From assembly GCA_039881045.1 (NCBI GenBank), contig JAYWVB010000013.1:620001-684000 (forward strand): 64,000 bases of DNA. The letters run 5' to 3'. Of the stretch, positions 37,315-46,899 are shown in pieces. Within the stretch, counting starts at the first letter, position 1. The number at the start of each line of letters is the position of its first letter. This stretch comes from Chaetomium olivaceum (lineage: Eukaryota > Ascomycota > Sordariomycetes > Sordariales > Chaetomiaceae). Both the position numbers and the translations under genes were made by a program. The notes below the pieces were generated by a model. The model made no database searches. It had not been told where the DNA came from and saw only the letters and a program-made list of their open reading frames with translations.

Positions 37315-38345
37315 TCAGTTGATCGCCCGCATCGTCATCTCCACTACGGCAAACGTCCCCGCGCTGACGGGCATGGCCCTCAACAGCGTTGGCCCAATTC
37401 CCTTCCAGAACCCCCTCAGGCCCTCGGCCCGGAACGTCTGCGCGAAGCAGTCCCGCATCGTCTTGTACCGCTGCTCCGCGCCGAACCCGTCCGTCTGCAT
37501 CTTACTCTTGACCACATCAAACGGATAGCTGCCCAACCACAGCGCCTCGCCTGCCAGGCCCCCATAAAACGCCACCTTCCAGCTCGCAATATCCTTCCTC
37601 TGCACCTTATTCCTCTCCGCATCCGAATTCATCAACCACTCAAACGCCAAAAACCACACCCCATACGCCTGCGCCTCCCTCAACAACGTCACCGCCTCCC
37701 CGCGATACAGCCCCCTCGCCACACCACCCCCACCCCCCGGCGCCTTACTGCACAACTTCCTCACACAATCCAACGGCCCGGTATACAACCTGCCCGCACC
37801 ATGCGGCTGCGTCTGCAACCTAATCCTCACATGCTCAATGGGCCCGGACAAGAAACTATTCGCCAGCCCCGCGAACGCCCCCGCAGCGTAGTACTCGCCA
37901 TACCCCAGCGGGCTGCCGTGGGCAGAGACGGGCCGGCGCTGCTCCAGCCAGCGGCGGGCCGCGTGGAAGGCGCCGAACTGGATGGACACACACGCGCCGA
38001 TGCCGAGTAAGGGGGTGAGAGTGCCCTTGTAGAAGGCGAGGGCGCCTTCGTGGCGGTAGATGGAGGTGGCGGCGGCGAGGGCGGAGGGGTAGGCTTGGGA
38101 GGTCTGCAGGCGGACTTTTACGATGTCGAAAGGTTGGCCTGTTTTGGGGGGGGTTATGGGCTGTTAGTCTCGTTCGTGGAAGGAAGGGGGGGAACAGAGG
38201 GAGGGGAGGGAGGGAGTGGCAGCAAGAGGGACGAACCGATCAGGACTTGGGCAATGCCGCCTGCTGCGCCGGAGAAAAGGTCTTTGGCTGTTTGCAGGCC
38301 GGACGAGGAGCCCGCGGCTTCCACGTCTGCGGCAGAGTCGGTCAT
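37315..38345 (-). CDS. Mitochondrial carrier, YMC1-like
   Basis: This is a mitochondrial inner-membrane solute carrier. Exons are 38345-38237 and 38138-37315 with a 98-nt GT-AG intron, giving 311 codons, normal for the family. The three tandem carrier repeats each carry the signature: GQPFDIVKVRLQT (spanning the exon junction), GPIEHVRIRLQTQ (repeat 2, with Ile-Glu replacing the usual Xaa-Asp) and YPFDVVKSKMQT. The GGIAQVLIGQPFD and YKGTLTPLLGIGACVS blocks resemble yeast Ymc1/Ymc2 and the carnitine/basic amino-acid carrier branch. The transported solute is not evident from sequence. No frame breaks. Confidence 0.9.
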
Positions 38346-39421
38346 TTTTGGTTGTGTTGTTGTTGGCTGATGGGTAGGAAGGAATTGTCGACCTTGAAGA
38401 GGTTGAAAGATCAGACAGACCCTGGAAACGACCCAATTGCGACGGTCCAAATCCAATCGACCGGTGCAGTAGCCGTATCGTACACAGTACAGATTGCAAA
38501 GTTGCGAACCCAAAAGTGAGTGTGGTGTGCTGTCTGTCCCACGGGCCGGTGTCGGCTATCGGAGGGTCTTGTCTCTCCTCCGAACAATCGCGGGTGGGCG
38601 GGGTGTGGAACCCCTGCAGGCCAGGGTACCTGAGTGGTTCTGGAACGCCGCGTCGATGGCGTGCGAGATCAAAGCGGGGACCCCTGTTCTGCAATAATCA
38701 AGGGTCTTTCGACGGGAGTTACACGCATTCTTGAATCCGTCTAGGTGCATAAACTACAGGTTAATGGGACAAGCCGAGGTAACGTGAATCACCAGAAGTT
38801 GACGTATTAGCGAAATACCAACGTGGATGTTTTTTAGTAGCTTTAATGAATTAACGATAAATAACTTGATCTGAAGACGTTGACTAATAAACCAATCTTC
38901 ACTATTCCAAGCTACCTTAGGTAACTGATACAGTTTGACTGGATCTGTTTGCAATATGCGGAAATAGTAGTAAAGAAGGATGTCCATTTTTCAAGGTAGA
39001 TCGCGATGGCTGCCGTGGAAGTAATTCCACGCGCAGCGGCACGCGATCCAACTTATCTAATCTAAGGTCAAAGCTGCACAGGCTCATTTTTGTATCAGTA
39101 ACTCACTATCAAACATTCGTTCACTAAAGCTCAAACACTTAGGTCAAATATTCGTCTATTATTCTAGATGCTACTTCTTTTCAATGTCCATCCGTACAAC
39201 CCCAACATAACATATTTAATATTGGTCGGCCTTGTGCGGTCAAAATAAGGTTGCTAATTAGTTGGCTATTTCCTGTGCTGACTCTGTGCGATGTTGTTCT
39301 GTAGGGATGTTTCGTTTTGATGGTCACGTTTTGAGCCAAACCCAGAAAACACCTGACGTCAACGCAACTTTGACCGCCGGCGATTTTTGCAACGCTCTTC
39401 GATTCTGCAACAAATATTGCA
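38346..39421. other. AT-rich intergenic region at start of accessory island
   Basis: No gene seen. 38.75-39.3 kb is AT-rich. It separates the conserved block from the XPB/H3 chimera. Confidence 0.45.
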
Positions 39422-40610
39422 ATGCCTCCGAAGCGGAAGGCAAGCTGTCTATCGGTGGGCGCCAGCAAGTTGACGGGCCCGAGAGCTTCCATCCCAGCAT
39501 CTTCAGCAGGACAGAATGATGAATCCGGGGATGAAACAACCAAAAGCCCCGACAACGAGCTCAGCGAGCTTGTCGCCAACGGCGCTGAAAAACTCGATAT
39601 CACCAACATAACCTCAACCTACTCCCGGCCTCCCCAGGGAGAAGGGTTTATTTACCTCGCCTTGAAGCCCGACCACCAGAACTTACCTTTGTGGATCGAT
39701 GGATCGGGAAAGATCACTCTGGAAAACTCCCATTGGGAAACGCCTCGTGTCCAGGGGCTTCTGATGGCCGTCGCCGAGCCGAACTCGCAACCTACATTCA
39801 TGCGCGAGTACAATCTCACCTTCCACAGCGTTTGCGCGGCACACTCTACTGGGCTGAACACAAAGGACATCGTCACCACCCTCGAACGCTTTTCAAAGAA
39901 CGGGTTGCCTCCTCATGTAGCCGATTTTATCACGAAATGCGGAAAAGTATATGGCACCGAGGATACAACCCTGGAATCTAACCGATGTATCAATCACGAC
40001 GATGACAAAAGGGATTCTTTGGTACCTAAGTTCCGAAGGAAGAGAGTTATCATTGACACGAGTCGTCTTGGAAAGTTGACAAGAGCAATCATCACTTCAA
40101 ACGGCAAGGCCAAGGGCAAAAGAAGGCCATGCAAGAGCAAAGCCGCCGCTGTTCGAGCATCACGCCGCGGCGGGGGTTGTAAGTAACCGCCCAGTTTTCT
40201 AATCAGCGCCAATACTTACTCTATTCTTAGCCTTCGCCATGTTCAGAGAGCTCCACCGGCAGCAAATGCCCGGTCTAGCCATCCCCAAATTGCCATTCCA
40301 GAGGCTGGTTAAGGAAATCGCCCAGAGCTATAAGCCCCACGTCCGGTTTCAAAACTCCGCACTTTATGCCCTCCAGGACATAAGCGAGGCGTACTTGATT
40401 AGTGTATTCAACGGTAAGTTATGAATATCATCATCTATACTACCATTTATAGGTACCATTCACTAATTCGTTATACCGATGAACCTGGCATGCATTCACA
40501 GGCAGCGGGTTACGGTTATGCTCAAGGATCTCAATCTTGTTCGCAATGTTTGCCGGCTGATGGTATCGTCCACCGACGGGGTGGTAGCAGTCTGGGAGAA
40601 GAAGAAGTAG
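39422..40610 (+). CDS. Chimeric protein: XPB/Ssl2 helicase N-terminal domain joined to divergent histone H3
   Basis: Exon 1 (39422-40178) starts MPPKRKA, as fungal XPB/Ssl2 proteins do. Residues about 75-180 match the helicase XPB N-terminal domain (FIYLALKPDHQNLPLWID, then AVAEPNSQPTFMREYNLTFH and LERFSKNGLPP), ending in SYGK-like KVYGTE. No helicase motifs follow. Next comes a basic H3-tail-like stretch (GKAKGKRRPCKSKAAAVRAS). After a 52-nt GT-AG intron (40179-40230), exon 2 (40231-40413) gives an H3 fold: FRELHRQQ, then KLPFQRLVKEIAQSYKPHVR, FQNSALYALQDISEAYLISV. The fold's end (MNLACIHRQRVTVMLKDLNL, then VRNVC) is encoded at 40479-40610 in frame, but the intron before it would need to end at 40476, which reads AC instead of AG. 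Loop 1 has normal H3 length, so this is not CENP-A-like. The product is presumably nuclear; function is unknown. It may be a pseudogene if the acceptor is truly lost. Confidence 0.75.
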
Positions 40611-41267
40611 CAGGAGAAAGGGAACTGGATACTATGCTGTGTGGAAGTAAAACTTATCCTTGTTTTACTTCATTATCCATTGCCACTAATCCAACCGTTA
40701 TAGAGAACTCCCTCGTGTCGAAAAGGGCGGTGAGGATGCTGTCTCGGCCGAGCGGCAAGTGTTCGTGGTGGACCAAGGCCACGCTCATTACCTAAGACAC
40801 CTAGCTTAAAAGAACCATCAAGAGCACGAGCTACTGAAGAATCTGCTGGTGGAAACTGAAATATCTCTTGAAGAGAAAAGCAGAAGGATGCTGCCGGCTT
40901 GCTGTCGAATGGCTCTTAGAGTCATAGGAAGCTAGGCAGAAGAGACCCCCAGGCTTCACGCCGGTTGCAGGCAAAATTATGGAGCTTGACGGGGAAAAAA
41001 AGGCATCCCAGAATGAGTTCGTTGGGGAGATTGCGAGGGAGAAAGAACCGCGGAGGAAGTTCTGGGATACGTGCGGCAGGTCTTGTCCTTGTCAACGCCG
41101 ACCCTATACATGGACATCGGCATCACGGTGATAGTCTGCCCTATACACGGCTATATATCTTAACTCCCGCCAGCCAGACGATAACCCTGCCAATTCCTTG
41201 AAGTACGGAGTTGTCACAGAGGAGGTAAAAAGAAAAGAATGATCCTTTGGAAGGGAAAAAAGGATAA
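40611..41267. other. Intergenic region downstream of XPB/H3 chimera
   Basis: No gene seen. It ends at the 3' side of the minus-strand 5S rRNA gene. Confidence 0.45.
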
Positions 41268-41388
41268 AAACATACAACACCGAGGATTCCCCAGTCGTCA
41301 CCGACCTGAGTACTAGTTCAGCCCTTACTTGTTTGACTAGGGGAGAGCGGACGGGATCCCGTATTTTCAAGTAGGTATGGTCGTATGT
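41268..41388 (-). rRNA. 5S rRNA gene, isotype A
   Basis: Read on the minus strand, the sequence starts ACATACGACCATACC and ends GGTGTTGTATGTT, both diagnostic of ascomycete 5S rRNA. The conserved CGGGATCCCGTCCGCTCTCC and GGTCGGTGACGACT blocks (internal Pol III promoter) are present. The 3' end runs into a T5 Pol III terminator. Helix II pairs CTACTTG with CAAGTA. It differs from the copy at 54592-54711 mainly at paired positions and in loop sequence, so it may be a functional isotype rather than a decayed copy. It lies just upstream of the truncated NLR reading frame. Confidence 0.9.
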
Positions 41389-41403
41389 AATATAGTCGAG
41401 TGA

Positions 41404-43623
41404 GCTAGTGTTGTTGATAAAGGTGGGTTCCCGTACTCCACAGAAGACATAGCCGTAGGGTCCTTCTTCTTCAATGCACGAGGCGACTATTTGGAAAGGT
41501 CTATCTCCGGGATGTACCGGTCTCTGTTACTGCAGCTCCTGCGGGAGTTTTCGGATCTTCAATCTGTCCTGGACAACACGGATATCGTTCCACGGAACCA
41601 ACAAGACTGCCCTGGCCTGGAAGCTCTGAAGGAGCTTCTCAAGAGCGCCGTCATGGCCCTTGGCCAGCACTGCTTTACCTGCTTCGTCGACGCCCTCGAT
41701 GAGTGTGACGAGCTTGAGGTCCGGGACATGGTCCAGTTCTTCGAGGAATTGGCAGAGAATGCTACCGATAAAGGCATTCAGTTTCGAATTTGTTTCTCGA
41801 GTCGATCATACCCCTACATTGATATTCACCGGGGAATCTTGCTCACCCTCGAGAAGGAATCAGGACACGGAGAAGACCTCGCACAGTACGTCAAGAGCCG
41901 CCTTAGGATTACGCACTACCCGCTTCTTGAAGAATTACAATCCCGAATCCTGGACAAAGCTGCTGGGATTTTCATGTGGGTTGTATTAGTAGTGGAAATC
42001 CTGAATAACGAGAGTAGCCACGGCGCCCTCGCTCTCAGAAAGAAGCTTTCAGAAATCCCGGCCGAACTGAGCGAACTCTTCAGGAGCATGCTGGCACGCG
42101 ATCAATATAGAACTGAATCGCTGAAGCTCTGCATTCTCTGGATTCTCTTCGCAAAGCGGCCTTTGAGCCCAGCAGAGTTCCGCCATGCGCTGCGGGCGGG
42201 CTTGTTGGAGTGTCGTCTGGTCGATCCCGAGCTGCCAGATGACACACACATGGATGCCGTCAAACTGGTCACGAGTTCCTCGAAGGGGCTTGCTGAGATC
42301 ACCAAATCTCAGAAGCCGACCGTGCAGTTCATTCATGAATCAGTGCGGGACTTTTTATTGAAAGAAAAGGGGGTCCAGGACTTGTGGCCTGAACTTGGAT
42401 TCGAATGGGAGGGTATCGGTCACGGGAGGCTCAGGCGCTGCTGCACCCGGTATCTGTCTCTTTCAGGGGTACAGGCGATCGTCAACGGCCCCGAGGACAG
42501 AGCCGCACGGGACACGCTGGCCCAAAAGTATTCATTCTTGGAGTATGCCAGCCAGCACGTCCTCCACCATTCTAATGCCGCTGCGCTTGTGATGCCCGGT
42601 CAACAGGACGACTTTCTGTCTCAATTCTTTGCTTCGGCTGGGATCGGGGTGCTCAACTTGTTTGAGGGGCACAAAGTGCGGAGGTATGGCGTTCATGCGA
42701 CCCCTCTCTACGTCCTCGCAGACAAAGGACTAGAAACCCTCATTCGCATACAAATGAAACAGGAGTCTGCGAAAAAAGAGTGTACTGCTTATACCCCCGG
42801 GGAAAGGTACGAGTATCCATTTTTTGCCGCATTGGCCAACAGCCACAAAGGCGCGGTGGCTGCACTTTTGGGGTTATCTCCAAGCATATATAATGGCTTC
42901 GATATCACGGAAGGTTTCAAGTACAGGGAAGATTTGACGGGATATCAAGGCCGAACGCCGTTGTCCTGGGCTGCCCAAGAGGGTAGACTGAGCATTGTGA
43001 AGGCATTGGTCAAAGGAGGGCTAGGCACCAATACAAGGGATAGAAACGGCCGCACACCTCTTGTACGGAGCTTGGAGAACGGACACGAGGCCGTGGCGCG
43101 GCTTCTCATCGGCAGCGGGGCAGACGTCAACTCCCAGGATAAAGATGGATTCACAGCGCTGATGTGCGCCTCCAAGAATGGCCACGATGCGATCGCGCGG
43201 CTTCTTATCGACAATGGGGCGGACATCAACACTCAGGACAATTCGGGATCGACGGCACTAATGTGGGCCTCTAGGATAGGCTACAAGGCAATCGCGAGGC
43301 TTCTTATCGACAAGGGGGCGGACGTCAACACTCAGGATAAAGATAGATCGACGGCACTAATGTGGGCCTTGACAAATGGCCACGAGGCGATCGCGAGGCT
43401 TCTCATCGACAAGGGGGCGGACGTCAACACTCAGGACAATTCGAGATCGACGGCACTGATGTGGGCTTTTAGGATGGGCTACGAGGCGATCGCGAGGCTT
43501 CTTATCGATAAGGGGGCGGACGTCAACGCTCAGGACAATTTGGGATCGACGGTACTAATTTGGGCCTCGACAAATTGCCACGAGGCGATCGCGGTCGTAC
43601 GGCTTCTCATCGACAATGGGGCG
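41404..43623 (+). pseudogene. NLR-like NACHT-ankyrin protein, truncated at both ends
   Basis: An open frame runs from after a TGA at 41401 to the LINE junction. It opens with FFFNARGDYLERS, the region that follows the P-loop in fungal NACHT proteins; the Walker A motif and effector domain are missing and no start codon is seen before GMYRS. CFVDALDECDE is an intact Walker B and SSRSYP is the sensor-like motif. A winged-helix-like section (LCILWILFAKRPLSPAEF) and FIHESVRDFLL follow, as in HET-type NLRs. From about 42930 there are roughly seven ankyrin repeats. At 43623 the array stops inside a repeat and antisense LINE sequence begins, adding about 77 unrelated residues to the open frame. Fungal NLRs act in non-self recognition and programmed cell death; this one is probably not functional. 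Confidence 0.82.
43090..43623 (+). repeat. 99-bp tandem repeats encoding ankyrin repeats
   Basis: The segment CTTCTYATCG recurs at 43102, 43201, 43300, 43399 and 43498, a period of exactly 99 bp (33 residues), then at 43603 after a 6-bp insertion. Adjacent units are nearly identical at DNA level (ARLLIDKGADVNTQD core), suggesting recent duplication or gene conversion. Confidence 0.9.
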
Positions 43624-45854
43624 GTCCACTGCCGTCGTCCCTTGTTGAAATGGATGAGTTCGCTCTTTTCCGCGGCGAACTTCATCCCCCGACTTTCCGC
43701 CCATCGCAGACATGTTTCCCATGCCGCTTCCAGCTGCCGGATGTTAACCTCGGGGTTTCGGCCGAAAGCCAGGAGGTTGGTGTCATCCGCAAACCCCACA
43801 ATAGCCAAGTGGGGATGTTCGTCCTTCAGCTGCTTGTATAGAGAGGCAATGTAGAGAATGAAAAGGACCGGTGAAAGGGGGGAGCGCTGAGGGACCCCTG
43901 CCCGAATTGCCGTTGGGGTCGCTGCCTTGCCGTCGAAGAGGAGGGTGGCCTCTCGACCGGTCAACCAGTCTCTTGTCCAGAGGACCAACCACCTCGGGTA
44001 GCCCATTTCTCGTAGAGTCGCCAGCAGTCGGGTATGGTTGACCGTGTCAAAGGCTCCTGAAATGTCCAGTTGCAATAGGGACGCCGCGCCCTTCTGTCTC
44101 CACGCCTCCTGGACCTGGGCTACCACTAGCCGGACAGCTAGTTCCGTGGAGCGGTGTGCCCTGTTTCCCATTTGCTCATCTGGGAGCAGGCCGTTGCCTT
44201 CTGCCGCTCGGGTGGCCTTCGTGGCGACCACCGACTCTATTACTTTCCCTAGGGTTGGCAGCAGAGCGATGGGCCTGTATTCCCCCGGGGTCTGATATAC
44301 TGGCGGGGCCTTTCCCGGTTTCGGTAGCACTACAGTCTTTGCCCTCTTGAAACGGTTGGGGAACCACCCTAGCTCTAGGCACCTTGTCGCCAGAAGGGCC
44401 AGCACTTCGGCTAATGGTGCTCCGCACGCCTTTAGAAGGCCCATCGGGAGCAGGTCCTCCCCTGGCGCCTTCCAGGGGCTCGCTCCTCCTATCGCTTTCG
44501 TGATCTCAGCCTGCGTCACTACCTGTGAGATGTCGAAGGCCGGGTTCCAGCTGCCTAGAAAGGCTTGGTCTTCCACGTCCGTTAGGTTGGCCGGTGGGTC
44601 CGGGAAGAACCTCTCGGCTAGTGCTTTGGCCTTCTGGTCGTGCGTTTCGGCCGTTACTTGCCCGGACGAGTCCTTAAATGCCGGCAGCCTCGGTGGTTCT
44701 GGCGGCAAAAAGCTCCGTAGCCTAGCCCATCTTTCTAAGCTCCACATCTGATCGGGCTTTTTTGCCTCGCTTGCTTCCTGCAGGTTGTTCCTCCAAGCCC
44801 TCGTCCGTGCTTCGCGCGTTGTTCTGGCAAGGTCCTTGAGCCTTTCGCCGAGCTCCCCCCAGCAGTACTCTGCCCGAGTCTCCTTCGCCAGCCTCTCGGC
44901 TCTCCTGGCCTCCCGGGCGGCCTGCTGTACTTCCACTGTCCACCAAGGAGAGCTGTAGCCACAGCTCGCCTTCCTCCTTGGAGTGCTTTCCCCCGCAACC
45001 CAGGTGAGCCACTCGACCAGGCTGCCAAAAGCTTTATCAAGACCCTCGATTGTTCGGGTCCTGGCCAGCAGTCCGTCCGGTCCCGGGTCTGTGAGTCCCA
45101 TGGCCTTGCATAGCAGCTCTGATTCAGCCTTCACCCTCTCCCTGTCCATCTTCTTCCAGGCCCAGCCGTCCGGTTGGGTTGGCCTCGGCCCATGCCCTTC
45201 CCCGACCTCGAGCACTTGCGGGTAGTGGTCTGACTTTCCACGACATTCTTCCCCGTAGTATACTGCCTGGAGGTTTTCTGAAGTCCGGAAGTGGTCGATG
45301 GTTGACGGGCGGCCTCGCTGTCGCCCCTGGGGAGCTCGCGTTGTCGCCCCCCTTGGAGTCCTGATGGTGAGGTCCCACAGGGAACCCAGCTGCAAAAGGT
45401 CTTCAGATTCCCTATCGTAGCGTCCGAACTCGTCCCACAGTGGGTTCTTTAGGTTGAAGTCTCCTGCCAGAACCACCGGGTGGCCTGGCCTTGGCCGCCC
45501 TTGGAGGGCTCTCGGTACGTTCTCGCCGCCGGGAGGGTTGTATATGGACCAAAGCTCGAATCCGGGGTCCTCCCTTCCGAGGTCCGCCTCTGGAAACCAC
45601 ACGCGGCACCAATTCTCCGTGGCTTCGGAGTCCCACTGCCTGATTTCAAATCTATTGCTTACATATATCGCCGCCCGCCCCTCGAGTTTGTGTACCAGGT
45701 GGTATCTGCTGCTCCGGGGGCAGTATGTAGACTTCGTCGCCTTGTTAATCCACGGTTCTTGCACAGCCAAGAGGTCGTATTTGGCCTCTTCCAGCAAAAC
45801 TTCCAGTGTTTGCTTGATTCCTTCGGTGTTCCAGAGTAAAATTTTAATTTTCAT
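43624..45854 (-). pseudogene. LINE ORF2: AP endonuclease and reverse transcriptase, C-terminally truncated
   Basis: The N-terminal endonuclease/exonuclease/phosphatase domain is visible as LLWNTEGIKQ, DLLAVQEPWIN, VVLAGDFNL and GKSDHYPQV. The reverse transcriptase follows with LQLDISGAFDTVNH, AGVPQRSPLSPVLFILYI and GFADDTN, an otherwise intact catalytic site. Unlike copy 1, the frame is open through the whole region. It ends at the ankyrin junction and the residues beyond GRRQWT come from antisense ankyrin DNA. The ORF2 start overlaps the ORF1 stop by four bases (ATGA at 45851-45854), suggesting coupled reinitiation. Confidence 0.88.
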
Positions 45855-46657
45855 CGCCTGCGACGGTGATTGAGTCCATCGTAGTGTCTCCCTCGGCGTC
45901 GCGTTGGTCCGGAGTAGCAGTGACCGCCGGGTTGGCGGCGACGGCAGGCGTTGGTCCGGTAGCCGGTTCGGGCGCGGGGCGGCGGGGCGGCGGGAGCGGC
46001 GGTGTCGACACCGTTGACTGCCGGGTTTGCGAACTGCACCATCGGAGCCTCGAAGTTGATCCTGGTCTGCTGGGGATCTAAGAGAGCCTGACGTTGGGCT
46101 GCAGCCGCATTCGTCGGTCTTCCTCTCAACCTCTTCCTGCCTACCACCTGGTAGCTGTCGTCGTCCCTCTCCTCGCCCTCGAAGTTAAACGCTGGAGCGC
46201 TCGTAGGGGCTGTGCTGGCAGAGTTCCTGACTGCGGTTTCGTATGTCCGTGGCCGGAACTGGTAGGCCTCCCTGGCCTTGGCGAGGGTCCTCGACTTCTC
46301 CGGGCACTCTCCTGACCACGCCGGATGCCTTCCTCCGCAGGCTGGGCATCGGAGCGGGATTTCGTTTTTGTGAGTAAGGCACTGGGCCTCACCGTCCCTG
46401 CCGCCCTCTCCATGGGCTTTGGTCCCGCAACGCGGGCACAATGGAGTCGCCTTGCAATGGTGTTGCGTGTATCCCCACTTCCAGCACTTGTAGCACTGCG
46501 TTGGGCTGAGGGCAGCCCAGTAAGGCTCGCATTCCAGTGGCTGAGCCCTCCAAATCACTCCCTCGTCGCACGCCTTGCGTGCTTCCTCCTGGGAGGTTAA
46601 AGCAACCAGCACTGTTGCCCGGGTCGCCTCCCTATGTCTCTGCACTCTGAACTTCAC
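45851..46657 (-). CDS. LINE ORF1 with CCHC zinc knuckles, 5'-truncated
   Basis: This gag-like ORF1 protein is predicted to bind element RNA. CYKCWKWGYTQHHC and CPRCGTKAHGEGG...C are two Cys/His knuckles, followed by CPACGGRHPAWSGEC. The C-terminus is Pro/Ala/Arg-rich. The open frame begins at a GTG at 46657 with no ATG, and upstream sequence quickly becomes AT-rich and unlike the element, so the N-terminus has probably been lost. Confidence 0.75.
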   Translation of the reverse strand: MKFRVQRHREATRATVLVALTSQEEARKACDEGVIWRAQPLECEPYWAALSPTQCYKCWKWGYTQHHCKATPLCPRCGTKAHGEGGRDGEAQCLTHKNEIPLRCPACGGRHPAWSGECPEKSRTLAKAREAYQFRPRTYETAVRNSASTAPTSAPAFNFEGEERDDDSYQVVGRKRLRGRPTNAAAAQRQALLDPQQTRINFEAPMVQFANPAVNGVDTAAPAAPPPRARTGYRTNACRRRQPGGHCYSGPTRRRGRHYDGLNHRRRR

Positions 46658-46740
46658 TTTTCCGAATATATTAAATATCGATCTTTAATGTAACTAATAA
46701 CTATCTAATATAACTATAACTAGCTAACGTACTCCACCCC

Positions 46741-46836
46741 CAAGTCGCGCACACCCCCAAGTCGCGCACACCCCAAGTCGCGCACACCCCCAAGTCGCGC
46801 ACACCCCCAAGTCGCGCACACCCCCAAGTCGTGCAC
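46741..46836. repeat. 17-bp minisatellite, six units
   Basis: The unit CAAGTCGCGCACACCCC starts at 46741, 46758, 46774, 46791, 46808 and 46825. Unit two is one base shorter and the last has GTGCAC in place of GCGCAC. It lies in the terminal region of the transposon remnant and may represent amplified subterminal transposase-binding repeats. Confidence 0.9.
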
Positions 46837-46899
46837 TTTTGACCGTGAACCGATAGTAAACATCAATTACACCATTACAACAACTGCAATGCACTGTAA

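Larger units (their letters stand above)
43624..46670 (-). mobile_element. LINE copy 2, lacking its 3' end and probably its 5' end
   Basis: This is a LINE of the same family as copy 1, on the minus strand, with ORF1 (46657-45851) and ORF2 (45854-43624). At 43624 it stops inside the RT gene, so the C-terminal region, 3' UTR and tail are missing. LINEs normally keep their 3' ends, so this boundary points to recombination or deletion after insertion. The 5' side ends near 46670 without a clear ORF1 start. No target-site duplication was found. Confidence 0.88.

Noticed and set aside
38600..38700. tRNA-like stretch (GGTACCTGAGTGGTT) near 38.63 kb
   Set aside because: An A-box-like string is present, but there is no B-box (GGTTCGANNCC) at the right distance and the ends do not form an acceptor stem.
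39422..40610. Interpretation of the histone part as CENP-A (centromeric H3)
   Set aside because: Loop 1 (SYKPHVRFQ) has the same length as in canonical H3, whereas CENP-A has an insertion there.
43560..43841. Separate small gene at the LINE/ankyrin junction
   Set aside because: It is translation of antisense LINE RT sequence; no start context or homology of its own.
46735..46836. CRISPR-like array at 46.74-46.84 kb
   Set aside because: The units are contiguous without spacers and the host is a eukaryote, so it is a minisatellite.
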